Assembly (NCBI RefSeq): GCF_905475345.1
Contig: NC_066605.1
Span: forward strand, 2,065,001-2,129,000
Direction: 5' to 3'
From: Vespula vulgaris
Lineage: Eukaryota; Arthropoda; Insecta; Hymenoptera; Vespidae
DNA: 64,000 bases
The notes under the pieces are model-generated. The model was not told the DNA's origin and did not search any database. It was given only the letters and a program-made list of their open reading frames with translations. The position numbers and the translations under genes are program-made. Shown here in pieces: positions 27,593 to 41,639 of the stretch. Numbering within the stretch: position 1 is the stretch's first letter; each line of letters starts with the position of its first letter.

Positions 27593-28386
27593 ATGGCGTC
27601 AGGACCCAAGCACTGTTGTCACATTTTGTTCTACAGTGTTTCAATATTTTGCTTTGTTTATGTTAGTCAAGTTGTACAGGAAAGGGGCAGAAAATCAATT
27701 TGGGCTAAAAAAGGTGAATACAAAAAGATGAAAAAAGACAAATCTATTATTGTTATTTGTGAATCAAGTCTCAAGAAATTTTGTGAGTTCTCTGAGTGCA
27801 GTGACCTTGGTTTCTCTGTCACTTCTGAGCTCATAAAGGCGCGAAATTTAAATATTAATTTACTTTCAATTCGATAATATTACATTAACCGTATGTAAAT
27901 TTTTTTTAAGGAAAAACAAATCTAATTCTATAAGGTAACTTGTACTTCGTATTTGTTCGTAATTCAATTACAATCTAAAGAAATAAATAAAGAAATAAAT
28001 GCATGAAATGGTGTTACTGATGCCATTAGAACTATTCATGCTAAATAATATAATATTAATTTGATTATACGGAATATAACATTAAATTTACGTTGTCTCT
28101 TAAAAATTGAAAGTGATATCATCATAATTATAAATTTATAATAGTACTTTAGTATCAATGTGATATATATAATCCATTAGATATTAGGGTGACCTCTAAT
28201 AATATAATAATACAGACCACCTATCTAACTTATCTATATATAACAGAAATATGAAGACAAATAAACTTGTATTATATATATCAAATTATTATTTTTATTA
28301 GTAATATATAACTATGATTGTATATACTTATCATTTCTTTATTACCAGGTACAAATATTTGCCTCGCACAGATGGGTCAAGAATAA
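27593..28386 (+). CDS. Spliced upstream ORF in the zinc-finger gene leader (52 codons)
   Basis: An ATG at 27593 opens a frame that continues through a donor (AAG|GTGAAT, exon end 27713) into the leader exon that starts at 28349 (acceptor TTACCAG), and stops at 28384-28386, just before the main ATG at 28433. The predicted peptide begins MASGPKHCCH and has a hydrophobic stretch (ILFYSVSIFCFVYV), then a basic segment. If the intron is retained, the frame instead runs to 27877 (95 residues). It may be a translation-regulating uORF or a small membrane peptide. I recognise no family. Confidence 0.4.
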
Positions 28387-28432
28387 ATCTTGAAAAATAT
28401 TTTTTCAAATAGTATTAGATATATATATTATT

Positions 28433-30788
28433 ATGGAGGTAACAACGGAAGAAGCTCAAGCTGTATTATTAGAAGGCATGGAGGGTGCTCAGTATATAAC
28501 CATACAAAGAGCAGATGGAGAATCAATGAGTAAAGGGGTTCCTCTTTTAACATTAAATGGAGAATTAATTTCTGAAGGAATGGTCGTTGATATGATTAAT
28601 GCTGGTGTTGGTACTGACTATGGAGCTGCTACGCAATATTATGAGGCTGATGATTTGTTGCCTCATGAATTAACAGAGGTAATAATATCTTATTGATTTT
28701 TATATACAAATGTAATGCAATTTATATTGTTTTATATAGGAAGATCGTAAGTTAGCTGCAGCTTTAGTTGCTGTTCAATTACAACAGCAACAAAAGCAAC
28801 AACAACTTCATAGTCAATCGCAACATGAAGATTCAGCACTACCTGATGTTTCTCATTTGGAAACATTAGCACCTGTGAACAGTTATTCAATACAAACTGT
28901 GCCCGAACCAAATCCACCCACAATTTATCCAACTTTACAATCTTTTAAGAGAATAGGACATAATGTGAAACAGGAATTTATAAATATTAAAAGCGAATAC
29001 GATGTAAATGTATCAGCTGAAAGTAGCGAGGATACAACACCGACTCCTGGACCTAAACGTTCTTTACCTCATAAAAAACGGATTCCTCGTAAATTGAAAC
29101 AACAAACAAAGAAGAATTCTACAAAAAAAGATATTGGTAAAACCAATCAAGATTCTATAGTTGTGGAACAAAGAACTGAAATGCAAGTTCATGTATTTGA
29201 GTGCGAATTATGCGGCTCTAGATTTAGTAGCCAACTGAAATTTTTTGAACATTTGAAGGTGAATAATTCATTTTTAATATTCATCTTGTTCTATTACATC
29301 TATGGAAAATATTATAATCAAATTATTAATTATATCTTAGGTACATTATGAACCAGTAAAACAAGAGACTAGAATAGCTCAAGCAACAAATACCAGTATC
29401 ACAATATCAGTACCAGAGACGGTACAAAGCCTAGAAAACACTGTGATAGAAGAATTTAGCGAACCCGAAGATATTATGGAAGGAATCAGAGGTGTAGGTC
29501 AGTGTAAACACTGCTGTGGAATAATATTTTTGATTTGTTTATCTGTGTATCATCTAATAATCTATTTACTATTTTTCCTTTAATTAGTGGAAGAAACTGC
29601 AGCGCATATTAACGATGAATCGGAATCACCATTATCCACTACAAACAATGAATCCATGTTGTGGGCTATAACTGATGTTACTGATCATGTACACAGGGAC
29701 CATGTTAGAACGTCTACTACTACTGAACAAAATTTACACGAAAAAGAAAAGACTGATATCCCACAGACGGCAAAAAAAAAGAAAGCTTTGAAAGCTCGAA
29801 AATCAAGTGCGTATATGTTGAAAAAACTATTTTTAATAATAGAAAAGAAACTTGTACTATGTGGTTAATCTGATGAATTTAATATTTTCTTTAGATGATG
29901 AATTAACGTGTCCTCAATGCGATCGATCATTTCATCATAAGAATAGTCTTGTTTATCACATGAGATCGCATAGTGGTGAAAGGCCGCATCAATGTGAAGT
30001 CTGCGGCAAGAGTTTTTTTGCTGCTAGCGCATTGAAGGTAATTTAAAGATATTAATTTTTTGCGATATACAATGTTTAATAAATAACAGACGAGTTAATA
30101 ATTTGTCTTGTAGGTACATAAGCGCCTTCACAGCGGTGATAAGCCATATAAATGCGAGGAATGCGGTCGTCATTTTAGACAATGGGGTGATCTTAAATAT
30201 CATTCAACCAGTATTCATTCAGAACAAAAACAATATCAATGTGAATATTGTGGCAAAGATTTTGCACGAAAATATTCTTTAATTGTCCATAGACGTATTC
30301 ATACAGGTGAAAAAAATTATCGTTGTGAATACTGTAATAAGACATTTAGAGCAAGTAGTTACTTACAAAATCATCGTCGTATACATACGGGTGAGAAGCC
30401 ACATCCTTGTACAGTTTGTGGAAAACCATTTAGAGTACGAAGCGATATGAAAAGGCATATGCATACACATTCTCGAGGAAGATCTGACAGGCCTTTAAAC
30501 AGAATAATGACAGGGAAAAATGTGGAAGAAGATAATGACAAAGGTGCACAAGCTAAAACTATTCAGGATCTTGTAAGAGATTTAAAACTTGAGGTAGAAG
30601 CAACCGGAGTTGTAGAAATTGTTCCACCGGATGATAATCCTGAAAGTATTTTGCCACATGCTGGTGGACAAACTCTGGAATATACTGTAACGACAACCAC
30701 AGATGGAAATTCTGAAAGAGATCCTTTAGAAGCCGTTGTCCGTACAACTGATAATATGTATGTATTATTACACTTGCTTTCTCAATAA
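28433..30788 (+). CDS. C2H2 zinc-finger transcription factor with seven fingers
   Basis: Exons 28433-28678, 28740-29258, 29341-29497, 29588-29806, 29895-30037 and 30114-30788 join in one frame (652 residues). Residues 1-82 (exon 1) are acidic and structured-looking (YITIQRADGES); a Q/K-rich stretch and a basic stretch (HKKRIPRKLKQQTKK) follow. One isolated finger (FECELCGSRF) spans the exon 2/3 junction, and six clustered fingers begin at CPQCDRSF with TGEKP-type linkers. That pattern indicates a nuclear sequence-specific DNA-binding protein. The tail is acidic. A GTATGT donor at about 30756 and an acceptor at 30872-30873 could replace the last residues with a tail ending QYFFM. I do not recognise a named orthologue. 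Confidence 0.88.
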
Positions 30789-30873
30789 TTTTTAAATTAA
30801 TGAATGGAATAAGAACTGTTATACGATTTTAAAACTGTATTCAAAATTAGCTCTTTCTTTTTTTCATGTTTCA

Positions 30874-31101
30874 GGCAATACTTTTTTATGTAATTATACA
30901 TCAAGCGAAGAGAACTGTATAATTTCATTTACATGAATCTAAGAAAACATAAAATGATAAGAAGAGATGTGAATAAGAAAATACCTTATTCATTAATTTT
31001 GCATAACGAAATAACTTTATTTTCCTCTATAATTTTTTGCTCGGATATTTGTAATTTATGCCGACTGGAAAGTACAGATTAAGAATCCTATACAAAATAA
31101 A
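30874..31101 (+). terminator. 3' end of the zinc-finger gene: alternative last exon and poly(A) signal
   Basis: The acceptor TCATGTTTCAG at 30863-30873 precedes a short frame ending about 19 bases later. AATAAA occurs at 31096-31101. The BBS7 3' end approaches from the other side (stop at 31351-31353), so the two genes are tail to tail. Confidence 0.5.
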
Positions 31102-31350
31102 AAAAGAAAATTGTATATCAATTTAAATACACAATTATAAATATATTCGCATATACACAACATATTGTAACTACATATGCTCTCAAGGACATTGTATATG
31201 TACATTTTTATGGTTAAATAATGCAGCTGTTTATATCGTGCATAAATGTTAAGAAAATATATTTTTTACTTGGAGATGTTTATAGAAATATGTTGGTCCA
31301 CTCTTATTTACCTACATATATCATCCAATATTTTTATCAACTTAAATATC

Positions 31351-34300
31351 TCACGTGGAAATAGCGTTACCCGTAAAAATTTGTAAAAGTTGAAGAAAGT
31401 CTCTTGATTCGAGTGAATCATTTAATTTTTCTGCTGCAAATTTACTGTTAATTCTATAGAATTTTTAAATATAAAATTATTAATGTTAATTAATCGTATT
31501 ATAAACATTTCATAATAGATAATTGTTACCTTCGAGCTCCTTTTGCTCGTTCCCAGTCAACATATAAATCTGTTATTACACCATGTAATCTGTTTAAAAT
31601 TTCAGGATCCTTTGCCAATTGTGATCTAATATTTTGTTCATTTGCAATTAAATCTTGATACTGTGAACACAAATTTTCTTTTGGATTTGTCTTTAATTCA
31701 AATTCTTCAAGAACATCTAAAATCTTAATTTTTTCAATTAATTCATGGACAGCATCTAATTGAGGTCGTATAAGTTCCAATACTCTAGAGATACTTCCAA
31801 CAGCAACATCTATATATAACAGTAATGATAATCAGTATATATGTGTATACATCTCGTCTTGTTTCGAATGTAAAAAGGAATAGATTCGTCTATGATGATA
31901 AAATCGCACACAAGAAATAGTTCGCAGCGCCATCTGTATAATATTCCTAAAAGCATTTATACTACAAGAAACTTCCAGGAACATTCTTTAGATGTCGCTA
32001 CGATCGATTTCTATTAATCGAAGTAATCAACTCTATAAATATTTACCACAAAATACTTCTAACTTGATCTTTCGTTTCGTCGCTTCCCTTGTAAGTATAT
32101 CTCTGAGTATTATAATACTTGATATATTTTCTCCCGAAAATATCGCATTTCCTTTTCTGTAATTAAATGAAAAAATGAAAGATATATTTATAACAAATTG
32201 GAAACTATTAAAAACTAACTTGTATCTACACTTCAATATTGTTCCGATAAAAGAAGATTTATAGGTTAAGATAGCGTCGTTTTCATATAAGTGAGGTCTT
32301 TCAGGAACGTCAGGTAATACGAGAGAAAGCCACGCATGCATCTGAAAAACGAATAAAGAATTAGAATATATTTTACGCTTTATGATAGCACAAAATAATG
32401 TCTCTATATTTTTATAAATGTTTATAATTAATAATTCTTCGATACCTCGGCAATCGTAAAACTACCGCTCAATCTTAATTCGTTGAAAGGTCCTTCTGGT
32501 AATGTATCTGCATCGTCTATGTGTTGTCTTTTATGTAAAGATAAAGCATATATAGGTATTGATATTCTACGACAACATTTTGGCTGCACCTAAGGTTATG
32601 TATTAATATTATCGAGAAAACTAATATTTTTATTTTAAGCGATATTCGTAAACAATACCTGTGATGTAACGTAAATTTGTAAGGTACCTGGTTGGCCTTC
32701 AATCGTTCGTAATCTCATTTCGAGGCGATTGGTGTTGATCTATATAATATTAAAAAATAACATTCGAAAATAAATGTTAATTATTTTATATAATAATAAT
32801 AAATATATGTGTATATATACTTGACATCTATACGTAGCAAGTACAAAGTTTCCTTCCTTTGGATTGCACATAGATAAACTTACAACTGCACTATTATTTT
32901 CTACATCTAATAAAACTATTGGTGTGTTCGATTGTATAAGAATATTATCTATTGATGTATCCAATTCTACTGAAAGTGAATATGATGCATCTTCTTCATG
33001 TAAAGCCATTCTATAATATCAAAAATAAGATAAACAAATGTCATTAACGTTGTTATAATTTTTGAAAATATTTCATGTAGAGATATTAAGCGATTACCTA
33101 TGTTTCACAGCTAATATTAAAGGTGCTAAAGGATCAGCTGTGAAGTTAGTAGTTTCTCTTTCCTCAACAAGTTTTTCTTCCAATTGGTGTATTTCAAGTT
33201 TCAATTTTGCTATAACAGTATCGCTTTGTCCAGCTTCTAAAAGGCCAGGAGGTTTAGTAGTTAGACCAAATATTCGACCAGAGTAAGTAGTAACAAGAAC
33301 TTCAGGATAACCAATAGCACCAATAATTCCTCCAATAACAGTGCTAATACTTTCACCAGCATTCTATAAAATATCTTTTTAGTAAGTGAATAATTCTACA
33401 TTCCTCTACTTTATAAGAAGATATATAATATAATGGTATATAATTAAATATTTAATATTTACATAACGATAACGTAGACACGGTGATGTATCTTCATCTG
33501 GAAATGTAAAGACTTCAACGATTCCATCTTGTCGTCCAATAAGTATATCCATACCATCTTGTAATTCAAATGTGTCCAAAGAAGTAACTTCAGATCCCAT
33601 AGAATTAATTAACCAAGTAATTCTTAATGTTTTGTTGCCTTGAAGATTTAGTAAACCAACTCTACCATCAATAGTTCCTAACAAAACACGTTCTGTTGAT
33701 TCCACTTCTTTTTCCCTAAGTAAATCATGCATGTCAATATTGATACTGTATTTGATGTAATTTATAATAATCAAGTATTGTAATAACTTATGATAATGAT
33801 AAAAAATTATTGTATAATTAGATTTTATATACACTATTAACAGAACCTATATACAGCAAGCACCGTTGGAATACTTGGCAATCTTAAAACTGTTGGTCTC
33901 ATAGTACCATGTAAAACACGTACCTAAAATGTATAAGAATGAGTATCAAAAAAGTAATTTTTTGTTGAAAATTATATATATTATAAATTTATAGATATTT
34001 GTGAAATTTCTTTTTTAAATACTAACTGCACAATCCCCACAAGCAAGAATAGCATATACCATAGAATTGTCACCAGGTAAGAGTACGACGTCGTGTAATA
34101 TCTCTCCGGCTAGATATGAATCTGCATCTTTACAATCATAATATCTATGATAAAGATCACGAGCACAAGCTGCTAGATTTGGACCAAGCACATATCTGCT
34201 CGATATATCGTATAAAAAACTTCAATCTTTTTTTATATTATTATTATTATTATTATTATTATAAAATATATTAGTATGTATACATGTATATAACTAAAGA

Positions 34301-34774
34301 TTTCTCTTTAATTAGACTAATTATTAAAAATGATAAAGAACATAACTTACAAAGCAGAAATAGGATCTAACAGACTTGTATCAAAATCCAAAAACAATTT
34401 CCCCTTTTTTGTAAAACCTTTAACAGAATTTCCATAGGCAACAAAAATTTTATCTCTCGCTGTTTCCATAGAACCTCCAAGAATCATTTTATTAATTTTT
34501 GGTCCAGGTAGAGATTTGAATAACGCTTGTAATTCTCCTTTCTTCATTCCTATTTTAGGTAAAGAATACAATCTTTTTTTAAATACAGATTATTTAGTGT
34601 AATTAAAAAAATAAATGAATTTGATTATTTACCAAAAACTTGTAGTATACCATCGTGATCACCAACAACAAATTTTTGTGTTTGTTTAGGATCTGTTGGA
34701 GGTAAAATTCTAGTTGTACCACGAGAAGTAACACCTACAGACACGTAATCAACACGTGAAAGTGCTATTGTCAT
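31351..34774 (-). CDS. BBS7: BBS7, BBSome subunit (Bardet-Biedl syndrome 7 protein), 13 exons
   Basis: BBS7 is part of the BBSome, the coat-like complex that moves membrane proteins in and out of cilia; in insects it is expected in ciliated sensory neurons. Exons: 34774-34633, 34549-34351, 34195-34027, 33923-33847, 33745-33463, 33363-33098, 33010-32821, 32739-32659, 32589-32446, 32341-32220, 32156-32047, 31809-31530, 31453-31351. Phases agree and give 721 residues, close to the human protein. Diagnostic segments: VVGDHDGILQVFG and KSLPGPKINK (beta-propeller, residues 1 to about 330), a short coiled coil (KLKLEIHQLEEKL, about 340-356), DASYSLSVELDTSIDNILIQ (GAE region), REATKRKIKLEV and a helical C-terminus. 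It appears complete and intact. Confidence 0.96.
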
Positions 34775-35040
34775 TTTTACGTAAATATAAATTACGATTT
34801 TTATATATGAATATATATATGTATATGTTATAACATGATCTTAAAAAATTATATACAATAAGTAAAAAGGATTGTGTTAGATTTGTAAGTACTTATGAAT
34901 CGATTTATCCATAGCAACAATAGAACACAACAAAGCTTATATAAAAAATAATTTTCAAGAAAATTCTAACGAGCATAGATATTATCTAAATTTTGATTTA
35001 GTTTCAGAATTATTATTATATTAATATATTACATTATAAA

Positions 35041-35071
<31 letters not shown>

Positions 35072-35804
35072 TACATATATATATCATTTTCTTTTATTGA
35101 GTAATATCTTATTTTAGAACGAATCAAATTCAAATCGATGGTATATTTGTTTTTGTGCCATATATTTTGTACTTAATCTAAATTGACATATATAAAATGG
35201 ATTATAGTGAGACATAATATATCATATTTTATTTTATAATACATATTATAGCACATAATATTTTATTTTAAAACTGATCAAATTCAAAAGCGTGGTTTAT
35301 ATTTGGCGCCATATTTTGTATCTAAGTTGGCTAAACACGTTATCCAAATAGTAAAATTTTGACCAATCACGTTGCTCGGTCGCCATAATAGTACAAAAAT
35401 AGATCAAACATTTTGGATATTGAAAATTTAGTATTACAATTTCTATAAACTAATCAGATCGCGATATTGTCTGGCGTTACACAGTGAACAGAAAAAGGTA
35501 TATGAATGAGGTTTTAAATTAAATTGACATATATAGAATGGATTATAAGAAGAAAACAGTTGGTTTATAAATATTTCTTTGTCATTTAGAATTTTATTTA
35601 ACCATGGAGTACGCAGTTAGTTTTATACGTCGCTCAGTATGAAAAGTAATCATTATATTTATTAGTTATTTGTGAAAACGTAATATTACCTTTATATTTT
35701 TATAATAGGAATTTTCCCATTTAGTGTATCTGGGAATTACTTAATTGTGAAGAAAAGAAGTTGTTTCTTATTATCAATTAAGGGGAAGTTTATGTTCTTA
35801 TAAA
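34775..35804. promoter_or_regulatory. Divergent promoter of BBS7 and the downstream unknown gene
   Basis: This is the intergenic stretch between divergent starts. A CCAAT box (GACCAATCAC, 35361-35370) is followed immediately by GTTGCTCGGTCGC (35371-35383). Read on the minus strand, that sequence is close to an RFX X-box, the usual cilium-gene element, with one mismatch to RYYNYY-N1-RRNRAC. No TATA box is evident. Leader exons of both genes probably lie here but cannot be placed. Confidence 0.4.
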
Positions 35805-38011
35805 ATGGAGAGTACATCACAAGTGGGTTTTACAGATCATCATTGGGTTAGTATATTTATATATTTGACAAAAAAAAATTATGAATATTTTGTAAAATTT
35901 ATATTAATTTTTACATTTAATTTAACATTAAATTTATATTAATTTATATATGTTTTCATAAACAGGAACAAATGGTACATAAAGCTGTAGCATATCAACA
36001 AGATTTTTACGAATTACTTCCAAGTTGGACCACATGTAAAAAGGATGATATCAAATTCATTAAGCAGAACATAGGATATGCAATATTTGGTTCACCACTT
36101 TTTGAAAAAACTTCAGATTCTAAAGATATTTTAAATTTTGATATTAATGATATAAGCGATGATACGGAGATAAGTGAAGTTATTCATTATAGTCCTAAAG
36201 CCGAACATCTTATAAATATGATTTTTGATAAGATATGGAAACATGGTAGACGACTTAAAGATGATGTTATAAATTATGGAATCGTGTATAACATACTTTT
36301 TCGTAATAAAATAAATAAACCATCCAAAATGAACAGCGAAGAAGAAATAATAGCTGTACCTGTATTTAAAATACAACACTACAATGATGATTTACAAACG
36401 AAAAGCAATACAAATAATGAAAACGTTTATACTGTTTGGTATATAGATATTAAGGGTAGATTATACAAAAGTTGGGAAAATTATATATCGAAGAATAATT
36501 TACCAAAATGTACAATGGTCTTTCCAAAAGATGGTTACTATCAACCAAATCCTGAATATAAAATTATTTCCGATGACTCTATTGTATGGATTGTCGTTCA
36601 AGACTCTTCTATGTGTTCTATTCAGGCAAGTATTTTATCTAAAGTTAACACTACGATTAATATAGCAGGGAGTGCTGCTACTTTTGGATTAGGAATTGCA
36701 ACAATCTTCACTCCTGGTTCTCCATTAATTGCTTTGGCAGGTAAATACCTTAGTAGTTATATAAATTAATTTAAAAAAGATTAAAATGTCCATGTACTGA
36801 TTTATATTTCATTACTCATAGGAATGGCAGCAATGGGTGTAACTGGTATTTGGACAATTGGGAAATCTTCTACAGAATTATATGATAGAGCGGTACATGA
36901 AGAATCTATCAGTCCATTTAATCGAAACGCTTTGTCTGCTTGGCTTGGTATAGCTGGAAGTACTGTGGGAATAGTACTTAGTGGTACTACAGTTCTTTTG
37001 AAGAAAGCTGCTACAGCAGGCTTACAAGTCAATCGATTAGCTAGGTCAGCGCATGATGCTATGGTAATAACCAGTATATCCATCAACTTGATTGGTGTTG
37101 GTTATAAAAGCTTTCAAATTTTTGAAAAGTTTAAAGAACAAAAAAGAGTTGATATTGAGGATATTATTTATATCGGAACTCACCTATTGTTCTTTACGCA
37201 TTCTGTGATAAATATAAAATTTGCTAAACAAATAATCGAATTAACCCAAGGGAATATATTAAACAAGATTGAAACAGAATTGCGCAAAGACAATTTGCAT
37301 CAACATTATGAGTTCACAAAAAAGAAAACTGATATGCGAGTTAATAATGATAAAATAATTGAAAAAGATGCTGCTATTATACGATGGTTTAAAACAATTA
37401 CAATAAATGACATGATGTCTAATAATAATTTGCTTACTATATCAAACTGCTTATTAAGCGTAGAAAAAGGAAAAATAAAGTTAAATGGAATAACGTTATT
37501 AGATCCAATATTATTTGTGGCCATGATAGGAAAAAATTTGTTAAAGAAGATCAATGATTGCGAAGATCAATTAAATCCATATACAGATCAACAAACATAT
37601 GCATTAACAAAATTGCTTGAAAAGTTATTATCAGATTTGTACACAAGCAGAAATTATCCAAGCAATAACCAACCATGTATAGTTCCTCAGTTTCGATCTC
37701 TCATAGAAGAATTAAAGAAAATCGATAAATCTGAAAATATATTGCCTTTTATATTTAATATCGCTGTTACCATATTACGAAGTAAGAATCAATTGGAATA
37801 TTTGGTGGAAGGATGCCGTTTTGTATGGGATTATATTAAAATAAATTTGAAAGATGCAGGATATCAACTTTCAACTGAGGACAATTCTGCTAATAATAAC
37901 AAAATAATGGAACATCTTTTTATAACTATATTCGATGCAGTAGATTTGATGATTCAAGACTTTTTTAATGCACTTCAGCAATATATATACATGATGCGTA
38001 GGACGCATTAA
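35805..38011 (+). CDS. Uncharacterised insect protein with glycine-rich hydrophobic segments, possibly DUF4781 family
   Basis: Three exons (35805-35846, 35966-36740, 36822-38011) join in one frame to 668 residues starting MESTSQVGF. The first 240 residues are charged and soluble-looking. Then come three hydrophobic or small-residue stretches: about 243-275 (GSAATFGLGIATIF), about 308-332 (WLGIAGSTVGIVLSG) and about 350-367 (ITSISINLIGVGY). These could insert in or associate with membranes. The rest is alpha-helical and Lys/Asn-rich. The pattern reminds me of the DUF4781 family of arthropod proteins, but this is from memory and was not searched. No signal peptide or catalytic motif is seen. 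AATAAA follows at 38267-38272. Function unknown. Confidence 0.85.
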
Positions 38012-39380
38012 ACGTAAATATATCAAATTTGCGTAACTATAAATATTTTATATTAGAAAAATAACAGATAATATCCATTCTTTGTTTCTTCCAATTTTTT
38101 TTCTGTTTTTTTTTTTTTTTTTTTTTTTTTTTATATACATAGTTGCACAAATTGCTTCCGTTAGATTATTGTATTATGTTATCGCTACAATAATATTTCA
38201 TATATATTTGCTAATACATTTGCGTTATATCATTTTTACTCGTATATTCGTAATTAATCAAAAACAAATAAATTATTATTATTATTATTATGATTTATAA
38301 TATTTTACAAAATCGTACCTTATAATTTTTTAAATCACAGAGTACTCCGGAAGTACGGTATAAAGATGAGCTAGACGTCATCTGCGTTTGGTTTCGAAAT
38401 TCATTCGTATGTACCGCCCCTTGTATGTAGTTGCCGCCGTCATCAAAGGCGGAAAAGACTGAGAAAGAAATGGCTTAGCCTTCGAACGTCCCTTAAAATG
38501 ATTTCATGCTAAATCAATCATTCCCTCTCTCTATCTTTATCTCTTTCTTTTTCTTCCTCTAATAGCTAAAGCTTTTTTTATTTGTCTTGTATAAAAAAAA
38601 AATTTAACGCGCATATTATTTGTTCATAATTTGTTGCTTCTTATTTATTTATTTATTTTTCTTTTTTAATTTTAATATTACCATTGGATAATGTTTATAA
38701 TTTTTTATTGTTGTTTCTTTTCTTCCTTTCTATTTCCTCCATAAAATTTTTCTTTTTTTCCCTCTTCGATTAAATTTTATCAGATAAGTTAATTTTTTCG
38801 AAACAATAAAATATTTTTTATTAGATTAATTTTTTTATTTTACTTTCTTAGATATATAGATTTCTTTTTAAGTGAACACGCCCATCGATGATATTCTAGA
38901 GGAAAAGAAACGTCATCCCTTCGTTAAGGAGGTGTGTTGTAACTAAAAAAAAAAAAAAAAGGGTTGTTACCGTTGACGATTTACGATTAACCGGTCTAAA
39001 AGCGTTTCCCTCTCTCTCTCCCTCTCTCGCTGTAGCAGGCAAGTTCTTTTCTTTAAGGAGAGAGGAAACATTTTTGGTTCCTCTCGATGGCTTTCTTTTC
39101 CATCTACGTGTATAAATCAGTTTACTAAAGAAACATTTTACATGTGTATATGTGAGCTGATATATGACCGTGTGATTCATTAACCTTCTCTGATGAAGCA
39201 TGTGTTAATGAAGAGAAATGTCCTCTCTTCTATCTACGTTAGCCTATATAAAAAGGGATGTGTTTATTTTCAACCTATCTTTCGCGTTCCAATTTTCTTA
39301 ACGAAAAAATTATATTTTATAGAATTTCTTTATATTTATATTTTGATATAAATAAATAAATAAATAAATATATATATATA
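38012..39380. other. AT-rich intergenic spacer
   Basis: Apart from the 3' UTR of the preceding gene (poly(A) signal at 38267-38272) I see no gene. Poly(T) and TTAT runs dominate. The left border of the large duplication is near 39380. Confidence 0.6.
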
Positions 39381-40179
39381 TGAAGTATATTATGTATAAT
39401 TAAATAATTAATTATAATTAAAAAAAAAAAAGACAATATATATAAATAATTTAATGAAAGAATATAGGTAGTCATTATACTTAAAAGTAATTAAAAAGAA
39501 AGATAATATAATTATTATAAGAAATAATTGATTATAAAGAAAGATTACACATAGTATACTTTAATAATTTCATTATAATTCTAAGAGATATTTTAAGAAT
39601 AAAAATTAAAGGAAAAAAAAGGGAAAGAAAAATAGACAAAAAGAGAAAAAAAATCATATAAAGGTGGAACCCCTTGTGGAACGAAACGATTTTCTTCACA
39701 CGAATAAGTTTAACGCTTTTCTTCAAACAAAACGAAATTCAAGACTAGAGATATAGACTCAGATGGATTATGCAAGCTTTTTCTCGCGTTGGCGCCAACC
39801 AGACCGGAGGTGACGCCCTTTTTTTCTCTCTGCGCCCCCACTACAATTCCATCCATCATTCCATTCTTCCTTCCTTTCATTCTCTCTTCTCTCTACTCTT
39901 TCATTTTTTTCTTTCTTCTCTTTTTTTTTTAACTTTCGAATAGCTAAAATCATCCTGCGTGCCAATTTCAAAGCTCCTCAACGAACTCTGAACGACTGAA
40001 CAAGTAAAAAGAAAAGAAATTATTCTATTTCCAAAGATAGAGAGGAAGAGTAAGACAGTGAGAGAGAGATAGAGAAAGAGAGAAATAGAAAGAGTAAAAG
40101 AGAAAAAGAAAGAGTACGTGTGAGAGAAAGAAAGAAATAATAAGAGTAGGAGAGAGAGAAGAAGAGCGTGAGTGTGTGT

Positions 40180-40232
<53 letters not shown>

Positions 40233-41639
40233 AGAGAGAAATAGTAAAAGTAAGAAAGAAAAAGAGAGAGAGAGAGAGAAATAGAGAAAGACGTTCTCCC
40301 TCTCCTTCTACGTTCTAGATACTCATTCGTACTACGGTGTATTTAGAACGAACGACTGTTCGACGTGCAAGAACAACGGCAAATGCGACTTTGCGTGATG
40401 GAAAAGAAATATTTAATAGAGCATAGAAAGCAGAACCGATTTCTAACGATTGAACTTGCGAGAGATTGATTACTTTCAATCGACATATGTAGATGATTAC
40501 GAGATTCATTAATATTCGTAATCGCGTCTTGTTTTTTGGAAATTTGATTCGGTTCACACACGTAGATAAGTATGTATATTTCGTCGTTTCTTAATGGTTT
40601 GAAGTCCACTTAAGCTAACAAGATAGCGTGGAACAGCTGTTTCAATGTTAACGAAACGCTGCAGCCGGTCACGCCTGTCAAAAGGTTACAACGGAGGGAA
40701 ATAGGAGGGTCTTTAAGTTATGCATGCAAATACAAGTACAACGATGGGTTGCGTCTTCTTTGTAATTTTTTTCACTTTTATATATATTCGCTTCTTTCGA
40801 GTTTTCTTTGAATCGATTATTGATGATCAATCAAGTATCACAGATTTTTTTCACTGTCTTTTGTATCTTCTTCTTTTTCTTTACTTATTTTCTTTATTTG
40901 TGAAATGTCTATCTTGCAAAAGATTCAAGTAACCAAACAGAATTTGCAAACATTTTTTTCTTCGAAATGTTCAATTGCAACAAGATTCAAAGGACCAATC
41001 AGATAACAGAATTTGCGAAAAATAGGCGTTGCCTATTTTCCACCTGTATCGTAGTGACCAATGAGAAACGTCCGCAGGAATAAACCATCGGATTGGAGCG
41101 ACGATCAAGGTGGAGGATAGAAGCAAAATGGCGCATTATTCGCTATGGCGCCTCTCACTCGTTTTTCTTGGGATTATTTTTTTTTCATTTCTTTTTTTTT
41201 TTTCATTCGTTTCTTGCTCGATAAAAATTTAAGGATGGTAAAGAGTAAATGAATAAAATCGATAGATTTTTTTATAGCATTACAAATAAGAGAAAAAAAT
41301 TCGTCTTTTTTTCGTGTTTTTGTAGAAATTTCTTTTTTCGACGAGTTTAGAATTTCTACGAATCGCATTATGGTCTCGTGCCTATGGGAAGCTGCTGAAA
41401 AAGTAATGATTAATCTTTCGTCGAGAGAGGTTACATAGTTGACCGAGAATCTACAGGGTTCTTGGGTAAAAATAAGAAATGACAAAAAAAATAAAAGTAG
41501 AGAATGAAAGAAGAAGAAGAAGAAGAAGAAAGAGCAAGCTCCCTTCAAACAACAATTCCATTGAAAGTATCACGTATCCTAATGTGTTTTCTCTTTCTCT
41601 TGGATTATAAAACAAAGAAATTTTATTGTTTCTTTCTTT

